DNA of 64,000 nt from Mycobacterium sp. 852013-51886_SCH5428379 (GTDB lineage Bacteria > Actinomycetota > Actinomycetes > Mycobacteriales > Mycobacteriaceae), in contig NZ_LZSU01000019.1 in NCBI RefSeq assembly GCF_001665575.1, positions 348,389 to 412,388 on the forward strand. Reading direction: 5' to 3'. Below, one piece after another: positions 42,403-51,554 of this stretch (position 1 is its first letter; every line of letters starts with the position of its first letter). The notes beneath the pieces are model-generated. The model saw only the letters and a program-made list of their open reading frames with translations, did not search any database and had not been told where the DNA came from. The position numbers and the translations under genes were made by a program.

Positions 42403-44226
42403 TCAGTCGTCGCCGGCCCCGGACGGCATCCGCGCCCGCGACTGGTGCACCTTCAAGGCAAGCTGCAGCGGGAACCACTCCGACGGCTCCATCACGTCGA
42501 TGCCGCTGAGGTTGGCAGCCCGGGTCAGACGTTGGGCCAGGGTGTTGCGGTGCACGAAAAGCTCACGGCTGGCGATACTTTGGCTGCGGTAGTGCAGGAA
42601 CACCGACAGCGTCTCGAGGAGTTCGGTGCCCTTCACCCGATCGTATTCGGCGATCCGCGTGATCGCCGTGGCATAGCGGTCACGGATCGAGTCGACGCCG
42701 GAGACCCGCATCAACAGCAGGTGATGCCCGACGTCGTCGAGGGTGAACACCCCATTGGGGTTGTCGAGCCGGCTGCCGATCGCCATCGCCTCCCGGGCTT
42801 CGGCCAGCGCGCCCCGCAGCTCCGCCAACGCCGAGACCGGTTTGGACACACCGAACGTGGCAGCATGTCCGGCTGCCCGGAGCCGGGTACACACCTCCAG
42901 CAGCGGCATCCGCAACGCGTCGACCGATGCGTCGTCCCCCTGCCACGGCACCACCGCCACCGTCTGATGCGGGGTGGACGCGAACAGGCTGCCCGACGGC
43001 AGCACCCCGCCCTTGGCCAGTAGTTCACCAAGCGCAGGAGTGAGCGGCCGCGTCTCACCCCGACGCATCGCCACCGTGGACACGCTGCCCACCACGAACA
43101 CGTGCCCGGCGGAGGTGTCCAATCCGACCGCTGCGGCGCGGCGCCGGATCTCCTCGGCGTTGAGCCGTCCCGTGGTCAGGTCGCGCAGGAACCAGTTCAA
43201 CCGGTTGCGGGAGGACAGTTCGTCGGTCAACATCGCCAACCGGATCGCCGCGGCGGCCTGATGCGCCACCGCCCCGATCAGTGCGGTCTCGGCGGTGGTG
43301 AACCGCCGGGCGGTCAAGCGGTAGCAGGCCAGAACGCCGTACTCCTCGGCGCCGACGCGCACCGGGCAGCTCGTCGCCGCCTCGGCGATGCCGTCGAACG
43401 CGCGATTGATCGACTGCGCGGCGCTGCGCCAGTCGGTGATTCCGTTGCGGACGTCCTTGTCGATGGTGAGCAACTCGGCGCGAAGCGTCTCCACCTCGGT
43501 TCCGGACGCATCGGTGAGCATTGCCATGTGCATCCGGTCCGCCCCCGACGGGTCGGTCACGAACGCGACCGCGACATCGACCTCCGCGGCCTCGGTGAGG
43601 AACTCCACCGCATGATCCATCGTCGATCCCGTCGACGTCGTCCCCGAGGCGACCATCGACGCCAGCTCGGTGAGCCCCGCGGCGACCGCGGCCAGCCTGC
43701 TGCCCGCCTGTCGTTCCCGGGCGGTGTCGAACACGGGCGCGACGAGCGCGGCCATCCTTTCGACGAACGCCACCTCGCCGGGATCGAAACGGTGACCGGT
43801 GGTCGCCCACACGGTGATACAGCCCAGCGGCTCGGCGCGGGACGAGACGATCGGCACCGAGAAGATGGCGCCGTAGCGTTCCTCGCCGATCCCCGGGTAG
43901 GGCAGGAACCGCGGGTCCTCAGCGGGCTCGCCGGACACCAGATAGCTCTGCTTGGTCGCGGCCACCCAGCCGGTGACGCCCTCACCGTAGGCCAGCCGCA
44001 GCGCGCCCACGTGCTCGGCGGCAGGGCTCTCGGTGGCGCCGGTGAGAACGAGTTCCTTGGCGGCAGTGTCGTAGACGTAGGCGTATGCGTCGCGGTTGGC
44101 CCGCCCGGCCTGGATCGCTTCGGCGACAGCCTGGGCCACCGCCGACACGTCGTCGGTGGAGGCGAGCACCCGGGCGATGTGTTCGACGGCGCGCAGCTCC
44201 ACCTGCGGCAGCGACTCATCGGGCAT
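42403..44226 (-). CDS. GAF-domain transcriptional regulator with PucR-type C-terminal HTH
   Basis: 607 aa. Two N-terminal GAF-like sensor regions (about 15-165 and 180-330), then a helical region, and a C-terminal PucR/CdaR-type HTH (LLETLSVFLHYRSQSIASRELFVHRNTLAQRL). In this family the HTH follows a ligand-binding domain and activates genes for purine, amine or sugar-acid use. I took ATG 44226 as start; upstream in-frame codons overlap the region between the genes. It follows the glutamine-synthetase-like gene by 49 bp on the same strand, so it is probably the regulator of that catabolic module. Confidence 0.88.
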   Translation of the reverse strand: MPDESLPQVELRAVEHIARVLASTDDVSAVAQAVAEAIQAGRANRDAYAYVYDTAAKELVLTGATESPAAEHVGALRLAYGEGVTGWVAATKQSYLVSGEPAEDPRFLPYPGIGEERYGAIFSVPIVSSRAEPLGCITVWATTGHRFDPGEVAFVERMAALVAPVFDTARERQAGSRLAAVAAGLTELASMVASGTTSTGSTMDHAVEFLTEAAEVDVAVAFVTDPSGADRMHMAMLTDASGTEVETLRAELLTIDKDVRNGITDWRSAAQSINRAFDGIAEAATSCPVRVGAEEYGVLACYRLTARRFTTAETALIGAVAHQAAAAIRLAMLTDELSSRNRLNWFLRDLTTGRLNAEEIRRRAAAVGLDTSAGHVFVVGSVSTVAMRRGETRPLTPALGELLAKGGVLPSGSLFASTPHQTVAVVPWQGDDASVDALRMPLLEVCTRLRAAGHAATFGVSKPVSALAELRGALAEAREAMAIGSRLDNPNGVFTLDDVGHHLLLMRVSGVDSIRDRYATAITRIAEYDRVKGTELLETLSVFLHYRSQSIASRELFVHRNTLAQRLTRAANLSGIDVMEPSEWFPLQLALKVHQSRARMPSGAGDD

Positions 44227-44275
44227 GGCCCATCGTAATTCGCGGGCGCCATGGCCGGGCGGCATCGTCGGCGAC

Positions 44276-45670
44276 TCAAACACGGGTGAAATAACGTCCG
44301 CTCTCCCAATCGCCGACCACTTCGCGGTGGCGGTCGCGCTCCCAGATGCGCGACGCCAGATAGTGGTCGACGAATGCGTCGCCGAATGCGATACGGGCGG
44401 TGCTGCTCTGCGCGAGCGCGTCGACGGCCTCGGCCAGTGAGCGCGGCAGCGGTGCCCCGTCGCCCTCGTACGCGTTACCGGCGACCGGCGCGGGCGGCGC
44501 CAGCTCGTTCTCCACACCGTGCAGCACCCCGGCCACACACGCCGCCAACGCGAGATAGGGGTTGGCGTCGGCGCCCGGCACCCGGTTCTCCATCCGGCAG
44601 GTCGTTTCGTCATGTGCGATGACGCGCAGCGCGGCGGTGCGGTTGTCGGTGCCCCACACCGCCGATACCGGCGACCAGGAGCCCGGGACGCGACGCTTGT
44701 ACGAATTGACCGTCGGGCAGTACAGCGCGGTGAAGTCTTTCATCGTGGCCAGCTGGCCGGCTACCGCGTGGCCCAGCACCGTCGACGGACCGTCACCGTC
44801 CCACATCGCGTTGCGCGTAGGTGCGTCGAGAGGCTGCATGCTCTGGTGGATGTGGGCGCTCGAACCGGCCGCGTCGGTGGCCACCTTTGCCATGAACGTG
44901 GCGAGATAGCCGTGCTGCTCGGCGATTCGGCGGACACCGTTCTTGTAGATCGCCACGCGGTCGGCAGTGGTGAGCACGTCGGCGTGTTCGATGTTGATCT
45001 CGATCTGGCCGGCGCCGTATTCGGTATTGGACGCCAAAATCGGGATGTCGCATGCCCGCATACCCTCCCGGATGGCGCCGATGACGGGTTCAAGCGCACT
45101 GAGCCGGTTCAGGCTGAACGTCGCGATGCCCGGAGCGGCCGGCGTGAGGTTCCGGTAATTCTTCGCCGCGGCCGTCTCCGGTGTCTCGCGGTACAGGTAG
45201 AACTCCAGCTCGTATCCGGCTGTCAGCCGGTAGCCGAGCGCCGCGGCGCGCGCCACCTGCCGGGCGAGGACGGTGCGAGGTACGACGGGCACCTCCGAGC
45301 CGTCGGTGTGTACGACGTCGCACAGCACGAAGGCGTGCCCGGGCTCCCACGGCACCAGTCGTAGCGTCGTCAGGTCAGGCATCAGAACGATGTCGGAATA
45401 CCCTGTGTGCCAACCGGACAGGGTGAAACAGTCCATCAGCGTGTCTTCGATGTCCCAGCCGAAGACGATGTTGGGGATCGACGAGCCCCGCCTGACGATC
45501 GAGTCGAGGAAGAAGTCCGCGGGCACGAATTTGCCGCGCATCTGGCCGTCGAGGTCGGTCATCCCGAACTGCACTGTGGTGATCTGGTGACGTTCGAACA
45601 GCGCACGCGCGGCGTCCGCGGTGGCGACTGCACGACCGTTCGTCGCTGCATTGATCGACGCATTCGTCAT
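44276..45670 (-). CDS. Glutamine-synthetase-family enzyme (gamma-glutamylamide synthetase-like)
   Basis: 464-aa GS fold. It has the GYELEFYLY beta-strand Glu residues, NTEYGAGQIEINI, AGSSAHIHQS, PTVNSYKRRVPGSWSP and RMENRVPGADANPYLAL motifs of the catalytic barrel. Its length and lack of the adenylylation Tyr region suggest a glutamine-synthetase-like enzyme that ligates glutamate to an amine (polyamine, ethanolamine or isopropylamine type) rather than housekeeping GlnA1. Start ATG 45670 has AAGGAG upstream. It is divergent from a creatininase gene and followed by a PucR-type regulator. The amine substrate is inference. Confidence 0.9.
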   Translation of the reverse strand: MTNASINAATNGRAVATADAARALFERHQITTVQFGMTDLDGQMRGKFVPADFFLDSIVRRGSSIPNIVFGWDIEDTLMDCFTLSGWHTGYSDIVLMPDLTTLRLVPWEPGHAFVLCDVVHTDGSEVPVVPRTVLARQVARAAALGYRLTAGYELEFYLYRETPETAAAKNYRNLTPAAPGIATFSLNRLSALEPVIGAIREGMRACDIPILASNTEYGAGQIEINIEHADVLTTADRVAIYKNGVRRIAEQHGYLATFMAKVATDAAGSSAHIHQSMQPLDAPTRNAMWDGDGPSTVLGHAVAGQLATMKDFTALYCPTVNSYKRRVPGSWSPVSAVWGTDNRTAALRVIAHDETTCRMENRVPGADANPYLALAACVAGVLHGVENELAPPAPVAGNAYEGDGAPLPRSLAEAVDALAQSSTARIAFGDAFVDHYLASRIWERDRHREVVGDWESGRYFTRV

Positions 45671-45723
45671 TGCCGAACTCCTTCCGAGGCAACGGTGTCC
45701 CTGACATCGACTGCTCCGTCGCG

Positions 45724-45746
45724 CCGGACCACCGGAGGTGGTTCGG
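45724..45746. promoter_or_regulatory. Inverted repeat in the GS-like/creatininase divergent promoter
   Basis: CCGGACCACC (45724-45733) and GGTGGTTCGG (45737-45746) are 10-bp inverted arms with one mismatch and a 3-bp spacer. It lies 54 bp before the GS-like gene start. A good candidate for the PucR-type regulator's site. Confidence 0.5.
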
Positions 45747-45854
45747 GCGTACGGCCAACCTAACTCGGCGGCGTCGACGCGGTCTGCGTGCAGCTTGTCC
45801 ATAGTTTCATGGCAGGCCTGGTTGGGGCCTCGTTCGCGGACATAACTTCTGCGC

Positions 45855-46643
45855 ATGCCCAGGTGGTGCGATCTGACCCGCGACGAGGTGGCCGAGGCCG
45901 CGCGGTCGGGGGCTGTCGCGGTGTTGCCGCTGGGCGCGATCGAGCAGCACGGCGCCCACCTGCCCACCGGCACCGACGCCCTTCTGGCCGGCGCGGCCGC
46001 CGACGCCGCCGTCACACGCACCCGGGACATCGTGCTCCCCGCGGTGGTCTACGGCTGTTCGCTCGGGCACACCGCGCACTGGCCGGGCACGCTGTCACTG
46101 TCGGTGGCCACCTTGACCGCGGTTGTCACCGACATCGGACGCTGGGTGGTCACCTCTGGGTTCCAGAAGCTTGTGGTGATCAACTCCCACGCCACCAACG
46201 GGCCGTCCGCACAGAGCGCCCTACTGACGTTGCGCCATGAACATCCCTCGTTGCGAACGTGTTTCGCGTCGCTGTACGACATCACCGCCCAGGCCCACGC
46301 AGGGTACTTCAGCGACGCCGACGATCCGCACGCGAACGCGGCCGAGACGTCGATGGTGCTGCATCTCGACCCGGGTCTGGTCTCGCTCGACCGTGCGGTC
46401 GACGAAGAGGACCGCACCCTGCGCCGTGTGCTGACGTATTCGATGCCCGACGTCACCCGCAGCGGCGTCGTCGGCCGGCCCACGTCGGCCACCACGGAAT
46501 CCGGCGCTGCGCTGTTCGCCGCGATCGTCGACGGGATCGCCCGATTACTGGAGCAGGTTCGCGCCGAGACCGACCCCATACCCGACCGCCCAGCAGAGCC
46601 GCTGCCAGTCGATCACCACCCACCATCGAAAGGACCGTCATGA
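45855..46643 (+). CDS. Creatininase-family amidohydrolase
   Basis: 262-aa metal-dependent hydrolase of the creatininase/MftE family. Metal ligands appear in GAIEQHGAHLPTGTD (Glu, His, Asp), INSHATNG, and the DDPHANAAETSM segment (His, Glu). Family members hydrolyse cyclic amides (creatinine), N-formyl derivatives, or process the mycofactocin peptide (MftE). No mycofactocin genes are nearby, so a catabolic role with the divergent glutamine-synthetase-like enzyme is preferred. It starts at ATG 45855, and its stop overlaps the next gene (ATGA). Confidence 0.9.
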   Translation: MPRWCDLTRDEVAEAARSGAVAVLPLGAIEQHGAHLPTGTDALLAGAAADAAVTRTRDIVLPAVVYGCSLGHTAHWPGTLSLSVATLTAVVTDIGRWVVTSGFQKLVVINSHATNGPSAQSALLTLRHEHPSLRTCFASLYDITAQAHAGYFSDADDPHANAAETSMVLHLDPGLVSLDRAVDEEDRTLRRVLTYSMPDVTRSGVVGRPTSATTESGAALFAAIVDGIARLLEQVRAETDPIPDRPAEPLPVDHHPPSKGPS

Positions 46644-47425
46644 ACCTCCCCCTCCGCACCATGGTCACCGCCGCCGCCGCAGCAGCGGCGTTCCTCGCCA
46701 CCGTCGCCCCCGGCGGGCCGGCGCACGCCCAACCTGTGGCGGTGAAGAACGTGGTGCTCGTGCACGGCGCCTTCGCCGACGGTTCCGGCTGGCGCGGCGT
46801 CTACGACGAGCTCGTCGCCCGCGGCTACCGCGTCACGATCGTGCAGAATCCCCTCACCTCGCTGAGCGACGACATCGCCGCGACCCAGCGCGTCCTCGAC
46901 CGTCAGGACGGCCCCACCTTGCTCGTAGGCCATTCCTACGGCGGCACGGTGATCACCGCGGCCGGGGTGGACCCGAAGGTCAAGGGTCTGGTCTACGTTT
47001 CGGGATTGGCACCCGACGCCGGGGAGACCACCAGCCAGCAGTACGCCGACTTCCCGACCCCGGCGAGTTTCGTGATCGAGACCGGTCCGGACGGCTTCGG
47101 GTTCCTGAACGCGGAGAAGTTCAAGGCCGGTTTCGCCGCTGACACCACCGACGAGGTCGCGGCGTTCCTGCGCGACTCCCAGGTGCCGATCAACATGTCC
47201 ATCTTCGGCGACACCCTGCCCCAGGCCGCTTGGCGCACCAAGCCCAGCTGGGCTGTCGTCGCCACGCAGGACGAGGCGATCGACCCGAGGATGCTGCGGC
47301 AGACCGCCGAGCGGATCGGTGCCGAGATCACCGAGGTCGACGCCAGTCACGTCGCGTTCCTCACCCACCCCCGCGTCGTCGCCGACGTGATCGACAGGGC
47401 CGCCAAGGAATCGGCCCAGCTGTAA
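46640..47425 (+). CDS. Secreted alpha/beta hydrolase
   Basis: 261 aa: signal peptide (VTAAAAAAAFLATVAPGGPAHA) and an alpha/beta hydrolase domain with oxyanion HGAFADGSGW and nucleophile GHSYGG. C-terminal AIDPRML and SHVAFLTHP hold the Asp and His. This resembles salicylate esterase/methyl-esterase-type (MhpC-like) secreted hydrolases. Start ATG 46640 overlaps the creatininase stop by 4 bp and has AAAGGA upstream. It acts outside the cytoplasmic membrane; its substrate is unknown. Confidence 0.9.
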   Translation: MNLPLRTMVTAAAAAAAFLATVAPGGPAHAQPVAVKNVVLVHGAFADGSGWRGVYDELVARGYRVTIVQNPLTSLSDDIAATQRVLDRQDGPTLLVGHSYGGTVITAAGVDPKVKGLVYVSGLAPDAGETTSQQYADFPTPASFVIETGPDGFGFLNAEKFKAGFAADTTDEVAAFLRDSQVPINMSIFGDTLPQAAWRTKPSWAVVATQDEAIDPRMLRQTAERIGAEITEVDASHVAFLTHPRVVADVIDRAAKESAQL

Positions 47426-47488
47426 GGGACGCCAAGGTGGTGACAACGCTGCCTGGTTAGCCGATCGGCCGGACGTGACGATGGCTGC

Positions 47489-47605
47489 ATGGATACCGGA
47501 CCGGACTGCAACGGTGAGTTCCTCTGGCGAACAGTCCTTTCCATTACCCGGACCGTGACCTTCGCAGCTGTTCTGCTCGCCGTCGTGGTGGTGTACGTGT
47601 TGTGA
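47489..47605 (+). CDS. Candidate 38-aa membrane peptide
   Basis: ATG 47489 opens a 38-codon frame ending at 47605. The second half (VTFAAVLLAVVVVYVL) is a clean transmembrane helix preceded by Arg residues (WRTVLSITRTV), so the orientation N-in is expected. There is no strong ribosome binding site. It lies between convergent genes in an otherwise empty 184-bp stretch. It could be a real small membrane protein or chance. Confidence 0.35.
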   Translation: MDTGPDCNGEFLWRTVLSITRTVTFAAVLLAVVVVYVL

Positions 47606-47609
47606 CTCG

Positions 47610-48434
47610 TCAGACCACGCCGGGCAACCGACACCCGCTCAATGCCCGTAACGCCGCCTCGGACGGCGAGCCCGGGTCTGCCCAGTACACCACCATGATG
47701 GACTCGCTACCGCGCAGACCCAGATGCTGGAAGTGCAGATCGAGGGGCCCGACCTGCGGGTGGTTGATCGCCAGCAGGCCGCGACTGTGACGCCTGACGT
47801 CGTATGTGGCCCACAGCCTGCGGAAATCTGCACTCTGCGTTCGTAGTTCGTCGATCAACGCGTCCAGCCTCGGGTCCGGGTGGTGACCGGCGAAGTCACG
47901 AAGCCACCGTACGGACCATGCCGCCAGGCCTTCCCAGTTGCGGTAGAACTCGCGCAAACTCTCGTCGAGAAACAAGCTGCGCACCGGATTTCCCCCGACC
48001 GCGAAACTCTCTGACAGCGCCGCAGCGCATCCGTTGGCCATCACCACGGTCGCGGAACCGTCGTGGATACTGGCCGGGGAGACCTGCCAACTTTCGATCA
48101 GGGCCTGCAATGCGGGATTGATCGACAGCGACGGCCGAGCGGCCGGACGCCGGGATGGGTTGTCGTCCACCAGTTTCCGTAGGTAAGCCACGGCGTCGGG
48201 GCCGAGTCGCAGGGTATGGGCAATAGCGTCGAGCACCTGGTCGGACGGTCGCTCTCGACCCTGTTCGATCCGGTGATAGTAGTCGGCACTGATGCCGGCC
48301 AGGCTCGCCACCTCTTCCCGACGCAGCCCGGCCACCCGACGTCGGCCTCCCGCCGGTAGCCCGACATCGGTCGGCTGGAGCTTGGCGCGGTGTTGCCGGA
48401 GAAACTCTGCGAGCGGCGTGTTCCTTCTGGACAC
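47610..48434 (-). CDS. XRE-family transcriptional regulator with MmyB-like ligand-binding domain
   Basis: 274 aa. N-terminal HTH_3/XRE domain with GLRREEVASLAGISADYYHRIEQGRERPSD (about 35-65); C-terminal MmyB-like PAS-type domain with the NGCAAALSESF, FRRLWATYDVRRHSRG and LDLHFQHLGLRGSES segments. Such proteins are common in actinobacteria as repressors of neighbouring hydrolase or reductase genes. The start is GTG 48434. The convergent hydrolase at 46640 and the lipase at 48534 are possible targets, unproven. Confidence 0.92.
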   Translation of the reverse strand: MSRRNTPLAEFLRQHRAKLQPTDVGLPAGGRRRVAGLRREEVASLAGISADYYHRIEQGRERPSDQVLDAIAHTLRLGPDAVAYLRKLVDDNPSRRPAARPSLSINPALQALIESWQVSPASIHDGSATVVMANGCAAALSESFAVGGNPVRSLFLDESLREFYRNWEGLAAWSVRWLRDFAGHHPDPRLDALIDELRTQSADFRRLWATYDVRRHSRGLLAINHPQVGPLDLHFQHLGLRGSESIMVVYWADPGSPSEAALRALSGCRLPGVV

Positions 48435-48533
48435 CCACCAAGGCTAGAGCGAGCACATTCGTTGTCGAAGTACTCACAGGACATTGTGTGCAGATGGCAC
48501 TGCCGGCTTGTCGGGCTCGCGTCGACGCCTACG

Positions 48534-50036
48534 TCAGGCCGCCACGGAGACCGTGGTCGCCGCCGGGAACCTCAGCGGGTTGGCCGCGGGATTGGCCGCC
48601 AGCGCCTCGAGCACCAACGTCCAGACTGTCGGGCTCACCAGCACGCTGCCGTGCCCACCGACGAATGACGGCTGCCGGCTCTGCACGAGGATGTTCGACA
48701 CGTTCGGCCCGGACAGGAACTGCTGGGTGTACGGCGTGACCACCTCGTCGTTGATCGACACGATGTTCGTGTAGAGCACACCGGGCCGGGTATCGCCGTG
48801 CCCGTACACCACCTCCTGGAACGGCGAGGTGATCGTCTGTTGCAGCGCACCCGGCGCCACCGTCCCGACGACGAACATCAGCAACGGGCCGATGACGGGC
48901 AGCAGCGTGGCGTACGCCAGATAGTCCAGGTCGGTGCCGTGGTTGCTGGGTGCCAGCCCGATCACCTGAGACACCTTGGGCCCACCCCCGAGGACGTTGA
49001 TGTAGTACGCGGGCAGGATTCCCCCGCCCTGCGAATAGCCCACGAGCACCACCTGCGGTGCGCCCGTCTCGGCGAGAACGCGGTCGATCTCTTGGGAAAG
49101 TTGTTGTGCGGAAACGGTGATGTCGTCGACGCCCTGTACCGGGAAGTTCGGTATCCCTGACCGGTTTCCGTAGTTGAACGTGTAGACCTTGTATCCGGCG
49201 TTGGCCAGCACCGGTGCGCCCACGCTCCAGTTGAATGCCGCCGTCATCCCCGTCCCGTTGACGAGGATGACCGGCAGCGGCCGCTGCTCGGTGACGGTGA
49301 TGGTGGGTTCATTGGCCCCGGGCGGCACAGCGGCCGGGGTGAGGTACGCGAGTACATCGAACACCCCGTAGGTCACCGGGAACGGGCCGGTCGACACCGC
49401 GGTCTCCGGAGTGCCGGTGAATCCCCGGCTGACCTCGGCTGCGGCATCGGCGATCGCCAGGGCGACCTCGCGCGGCCCCGCCCCGACCGGACCCGGACCG
49501 AACCCGTGTGCGATCTGCGCGGCGATGTTGTTCACCAGCGACGCGCCCACCGCCCCGACATCGGAGGTCAGGCCGACGAGCTGCCGGGTGAACTGCGCGG
49601 CGGCCTGTCCCGGGTCCTGAAGCGCACGTCCAGACGCAGCCGCTGGCCGCGGCTTGAGCTCCGGCGGCGTCGGTGCGGACGTCAGGACCGGGCGTGCGGG
49701 ACGCCGCGACGGCGTCACCACCGCCTCGGACGAGGCCTCCAGCCGGGTCGCCCGTGGCGAACGGTCGACGCGGGCCGTCGCCGTCGGCGTCGTGCTCAGG
49801 CTGACAACGCGCGCCTTCCGGGGGTCGTCACGTGACGCGTCGGCCCGCGGCCCCGCATTTGCCGCCGCCCGGGAGACGCCGGACTCTGCACTGCTACTGC
49901 TGCTCGCATCCCGGGCGACGCCGGATCCGGCGGAATCGTCGTCGGCGGCGGCAATCCCCGCACCGAGGAACACCGCGGTGGCCGCCGACCCCAGCAGCAC
50001 GGCAACGCATCCGGTCGGGCGGGGTTCGGTCGGCAT
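48534..50036 (-). CDS. Secreted lipase/esterase (alpha/beta hydrolase) with disordered N-terminal region
   Basis: 500 aa: signal peptide (AVLLGSAATAVFLGAGIAAA), a long Ser/Ala/Arg/Pro-rich unordered region (about 35-150), then a lipase domain with VILVNGTGMTAAFNWSVGAP and nucleophile GYSQGGG, the His in FVGGHGS. It resembles class 2 lipase/PE-PPE-type hydrolase domains. The unordered segment may span the cell wall, as in other mycobacterial secreted lipases. It starts at ATG 50036. The reaction is likely hydrolysis of lipid or ester in the cell envelope or medium. Confidence 0.88.
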   Translation of the reverse strand: MPTEPRPTGCVAVLLGSAATAVFLGAGIAAADDDSAGSGVARDASSSSSAESGVSRAAANAGPRADASRDDPRKARVVSLSTTPTATARVDRSPRATRLEASSEAVVTPSRRPARPVLTSAPTPPELKPRPAAASGRALQDPGQAAAQFTRQLVGLTSDVGAVGASLVNNIAAQIAHGFGPGPVGAGPREVALAIADAAAEVSRGFTGTPETAVSTGPFPVTYGVFDVLAYLTPAAVPPGANEPTITVTEQRPLPVILVNGTGMTAAFNWSVGAPVLANAGYKVYTFNYGNRSGIPNFPVQGVDDITVSAQQLSQEIDRVLAETGAPQVVLVGYSQGGGILPAYYINVLGGGPKVSQVIGLAPSNHGTDLDYLAYATLLPVIGPLLMFVVGTVAPGALQQTITSPFQEVVYGHGDTRPGVLYTNIVSINDEVVTPYTQQFLSGPNVSNILVQSRQPSFVGGHGSVLVSPTVWTLVLEALAANPAANPLRFPAATTVSVAA

Positions 50037-50137
50037 GGCGCGTCCCTCTGGGCCGTCGGTCGGCTGAGACGGTCGTCACACCCGGCCCCTGTGACGATAA
50101 GTCATCCGCGGCGTCGCAGGTCGCAGGAAAAGCACAA

Positions 50138-50175
50138 GGGCGCCGAACGCGCACATGTGCACGTTCGGCGCCCTG
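50138..50175 (-). terminator. Strong hairpin, probable terminator
   Basis: AGGGCGCCGAACG (50138-50150) and CGTTCGGCGCCCT (50163-50175) form a perfect 13-bp stem; the loop GCACATGTGC can itself pair. It lies 37 bp past the stop of the minus-strand gene at 50213. On minus the stem is followed by TGTGCTTTTCC. Confidence 0.75.
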
Positions 50176-50212
50176 GTGACGCTATCGGTGAGGCGGGGCT
50201 ATGCCCCCACGC

Positions 50213-50575
50213 TCACCAACCCGACATGCCCGGACCGTTGCGAGCCGGGCCCATGTTGATGTAGGTCCCGATCCCACCGGTGATGCTGGGGACCGCCCGC
50301 TGGCTGTCCTTGACCCCACCGCCGGCGGGCGGCAGCGGGGCACCGATGCGGGACGCCCGGACCTCGGCCGGTCCGGCGTTGGCGACGCCGATCCTGCTGG
50401 CCCGGTTGCCACCGTCGACGATGGTCTGACCGTTGACGATCGGGCTGGGCTCGATGTCTTGAACGTCGGCACCGGCGGTGCCCGTGCCGAATCCGATCGT
50501 GGCGCCTGACAGGGCGAAGGCACCGACGCCCACCAGCACCATCTTGCGCGTACGACCTTCGAATCGCTTCGCCAT
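50213..50575 (-). CDS. Small secreted protein
   Basis: 120 aa with a signal peptide (MVLVGVGAFALSGATIGFG, then AGADV) and a mature region of short repeats rich in Gly, Asn, Arg, Ala, Pro (ASRIGVANAGPAEVRASRIGAP). ATG 50575 follows AAGGGAG at good spacing; the frame is open to 50749 but that is upstream DNA. No known domain. It is expressed alone, with a strong hairpin after its stop. Confidence 0.8.
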   Translation of the reverse strand: MAKRFEGRTRKMVLVGVGAFALSGATIGFGTGTAGADVQDIEPSPIVNGQTIVDGGNRASRIGVANAGPAEVRASRIGAPLPPAGGGVKDSQRAVPSITGGIGTYINMGPARNGPGMSGW

Positions 50576-50766
50576 CGGACTCCCTTCCTCATGGCTGACC
50601 ACAGGCGAACTGACTGTGGCTGTCCGACGCACGCTAGCAGCCTCGAGAGTTGCTGTATGTACGTTGGTGCCGATTCGGACTGAATTCGGCGTACCTGTAA
50701 CGAAACTCGTGCGGCGAACGATATTGCGCTTTCTTGCGCTCTGCCCCAACGATTTTCACGTTCGGC

Positions 50767-51033
50767 TCAGATTCCACCACAGATCGACGGGGCGAACGGT
50801 ACCGGGATCGGGATACACACGCCCACCCCGAAGCCGGGTGTGAGATCCGGAACCACCGGCGGGGCCGGCGGCGGTGGGGGCAGCGGCGCGGGCGGCCCGG
50901 CGACCAGGCAGGTGTTCGTCGCGGCGTCGAAGAAGGTTCCCGGCCCACACTCGGCGGCGCCACCGATCGCCGGCGAACTCAGCGCCGCGACGGACAGCAA
51001 TGCGGTCACACCCGCCAGATGCACAACCCTCAT
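50767..51033 (-). CDS. Small secreted proline-rich Cys protein
   Basis: 88 aa: signal peptide (AGVTALLSVAALSSPAIGG), then AECGPGTFFDAATNTCLV (a Cys pair resembling the start of chitin-binding-type or invertebrate-type domains), a proline stretch PPAPLPPPPPAPP, and a C-terminal VCIPIPVPFAPSICGG with two further Cys. ATG 51033 is preceded by GGAGG. Extracellular; function unknown. Confidence 0.78.
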   Translation of the reverse strand: MRVVHLAGVTALLSVAALSSPAIGGAAECGPGTFFDAATNTCLVAGPPAPLPPPPPAPPVVPDLTPGFGVGVCIPIPVPFAPSICGGI

Positions 51034-51081
51034 CAGGCCTCCTCGGCAACGGGCCCGACCCTGGTGCCAGCGTATCCCTGT

Positions 51082-51480
51082 TCACGCCCCCGAAACGGCC
51101 TTTGGGTCACGCCTGGAACCGGCCATGCGCAGCGTTGCGCTGGGTGGGGTGCCGTAGGCGCGCCGGTAGGCGACGCTGAACCGTCCGGCGTGGGCGAAAC
51201 CCCACCGCCCTGCGATCGAGTTGACGGTGTCGACCGCGGGGTTGGCGGCTTGCAGATCGCGGTGTGCGTAGTCGAGCCGCACTCGGCGCAAGTACTCCAT
51301 CGGCGTCACACCCAGGTGGCGGCGGAACATGTACTGGACGGCGCGCGGCGTCAGATTGGCCGCCGCCGCGATCTCGGTCAGCCCGATGTCGCCGTCCGCG
51401 TTGTCGTGGATGAACTCCACCGAACGCCGCAATCCGGGTGGCCGCGCGGCGCCTGCTGGGATGTCGTTGAGGCCCGTCAT
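51082..51480 (-). CDS. AraC-family DNA-binding domain protein
   Basis: 132 aa carrying only the C-terminal AraC/XylS double HTH: DIGLTEIAAAANLTPRAVQYMFRRHLGVTPMEYLRRVRLDYAHRDL and a second helix set WGFAHAGRFSVAYRRAYGTPP. No effector domain, so it is either a stand-alone regulator or a partner-dependent one. It is divergent from the SRPBCC gene, 74 bp apart, and may control it. It starts at ATG 51480. Confidence 0.88.
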   Translation of the reverse strand: MTGLNDIPAGAARPPGLRRSVEFIHDNADGDIGLTEIAAAANLTPRAVQYMFRRHLGVTPMEYLRRVRLDYAHRDLQAANPAVDTVNSIAGRWGFAHAGRFSVAYRRAYGTPPSATLRMAGSRRDPKAVSGA

Positions 51481-51554
51481 GTTCTGTAGCGATACCCCCC
51501 GGCAAACGAGGGAAAACCCGCTTCGCGCTCTGCGGACGTGACACGATCGACCCC

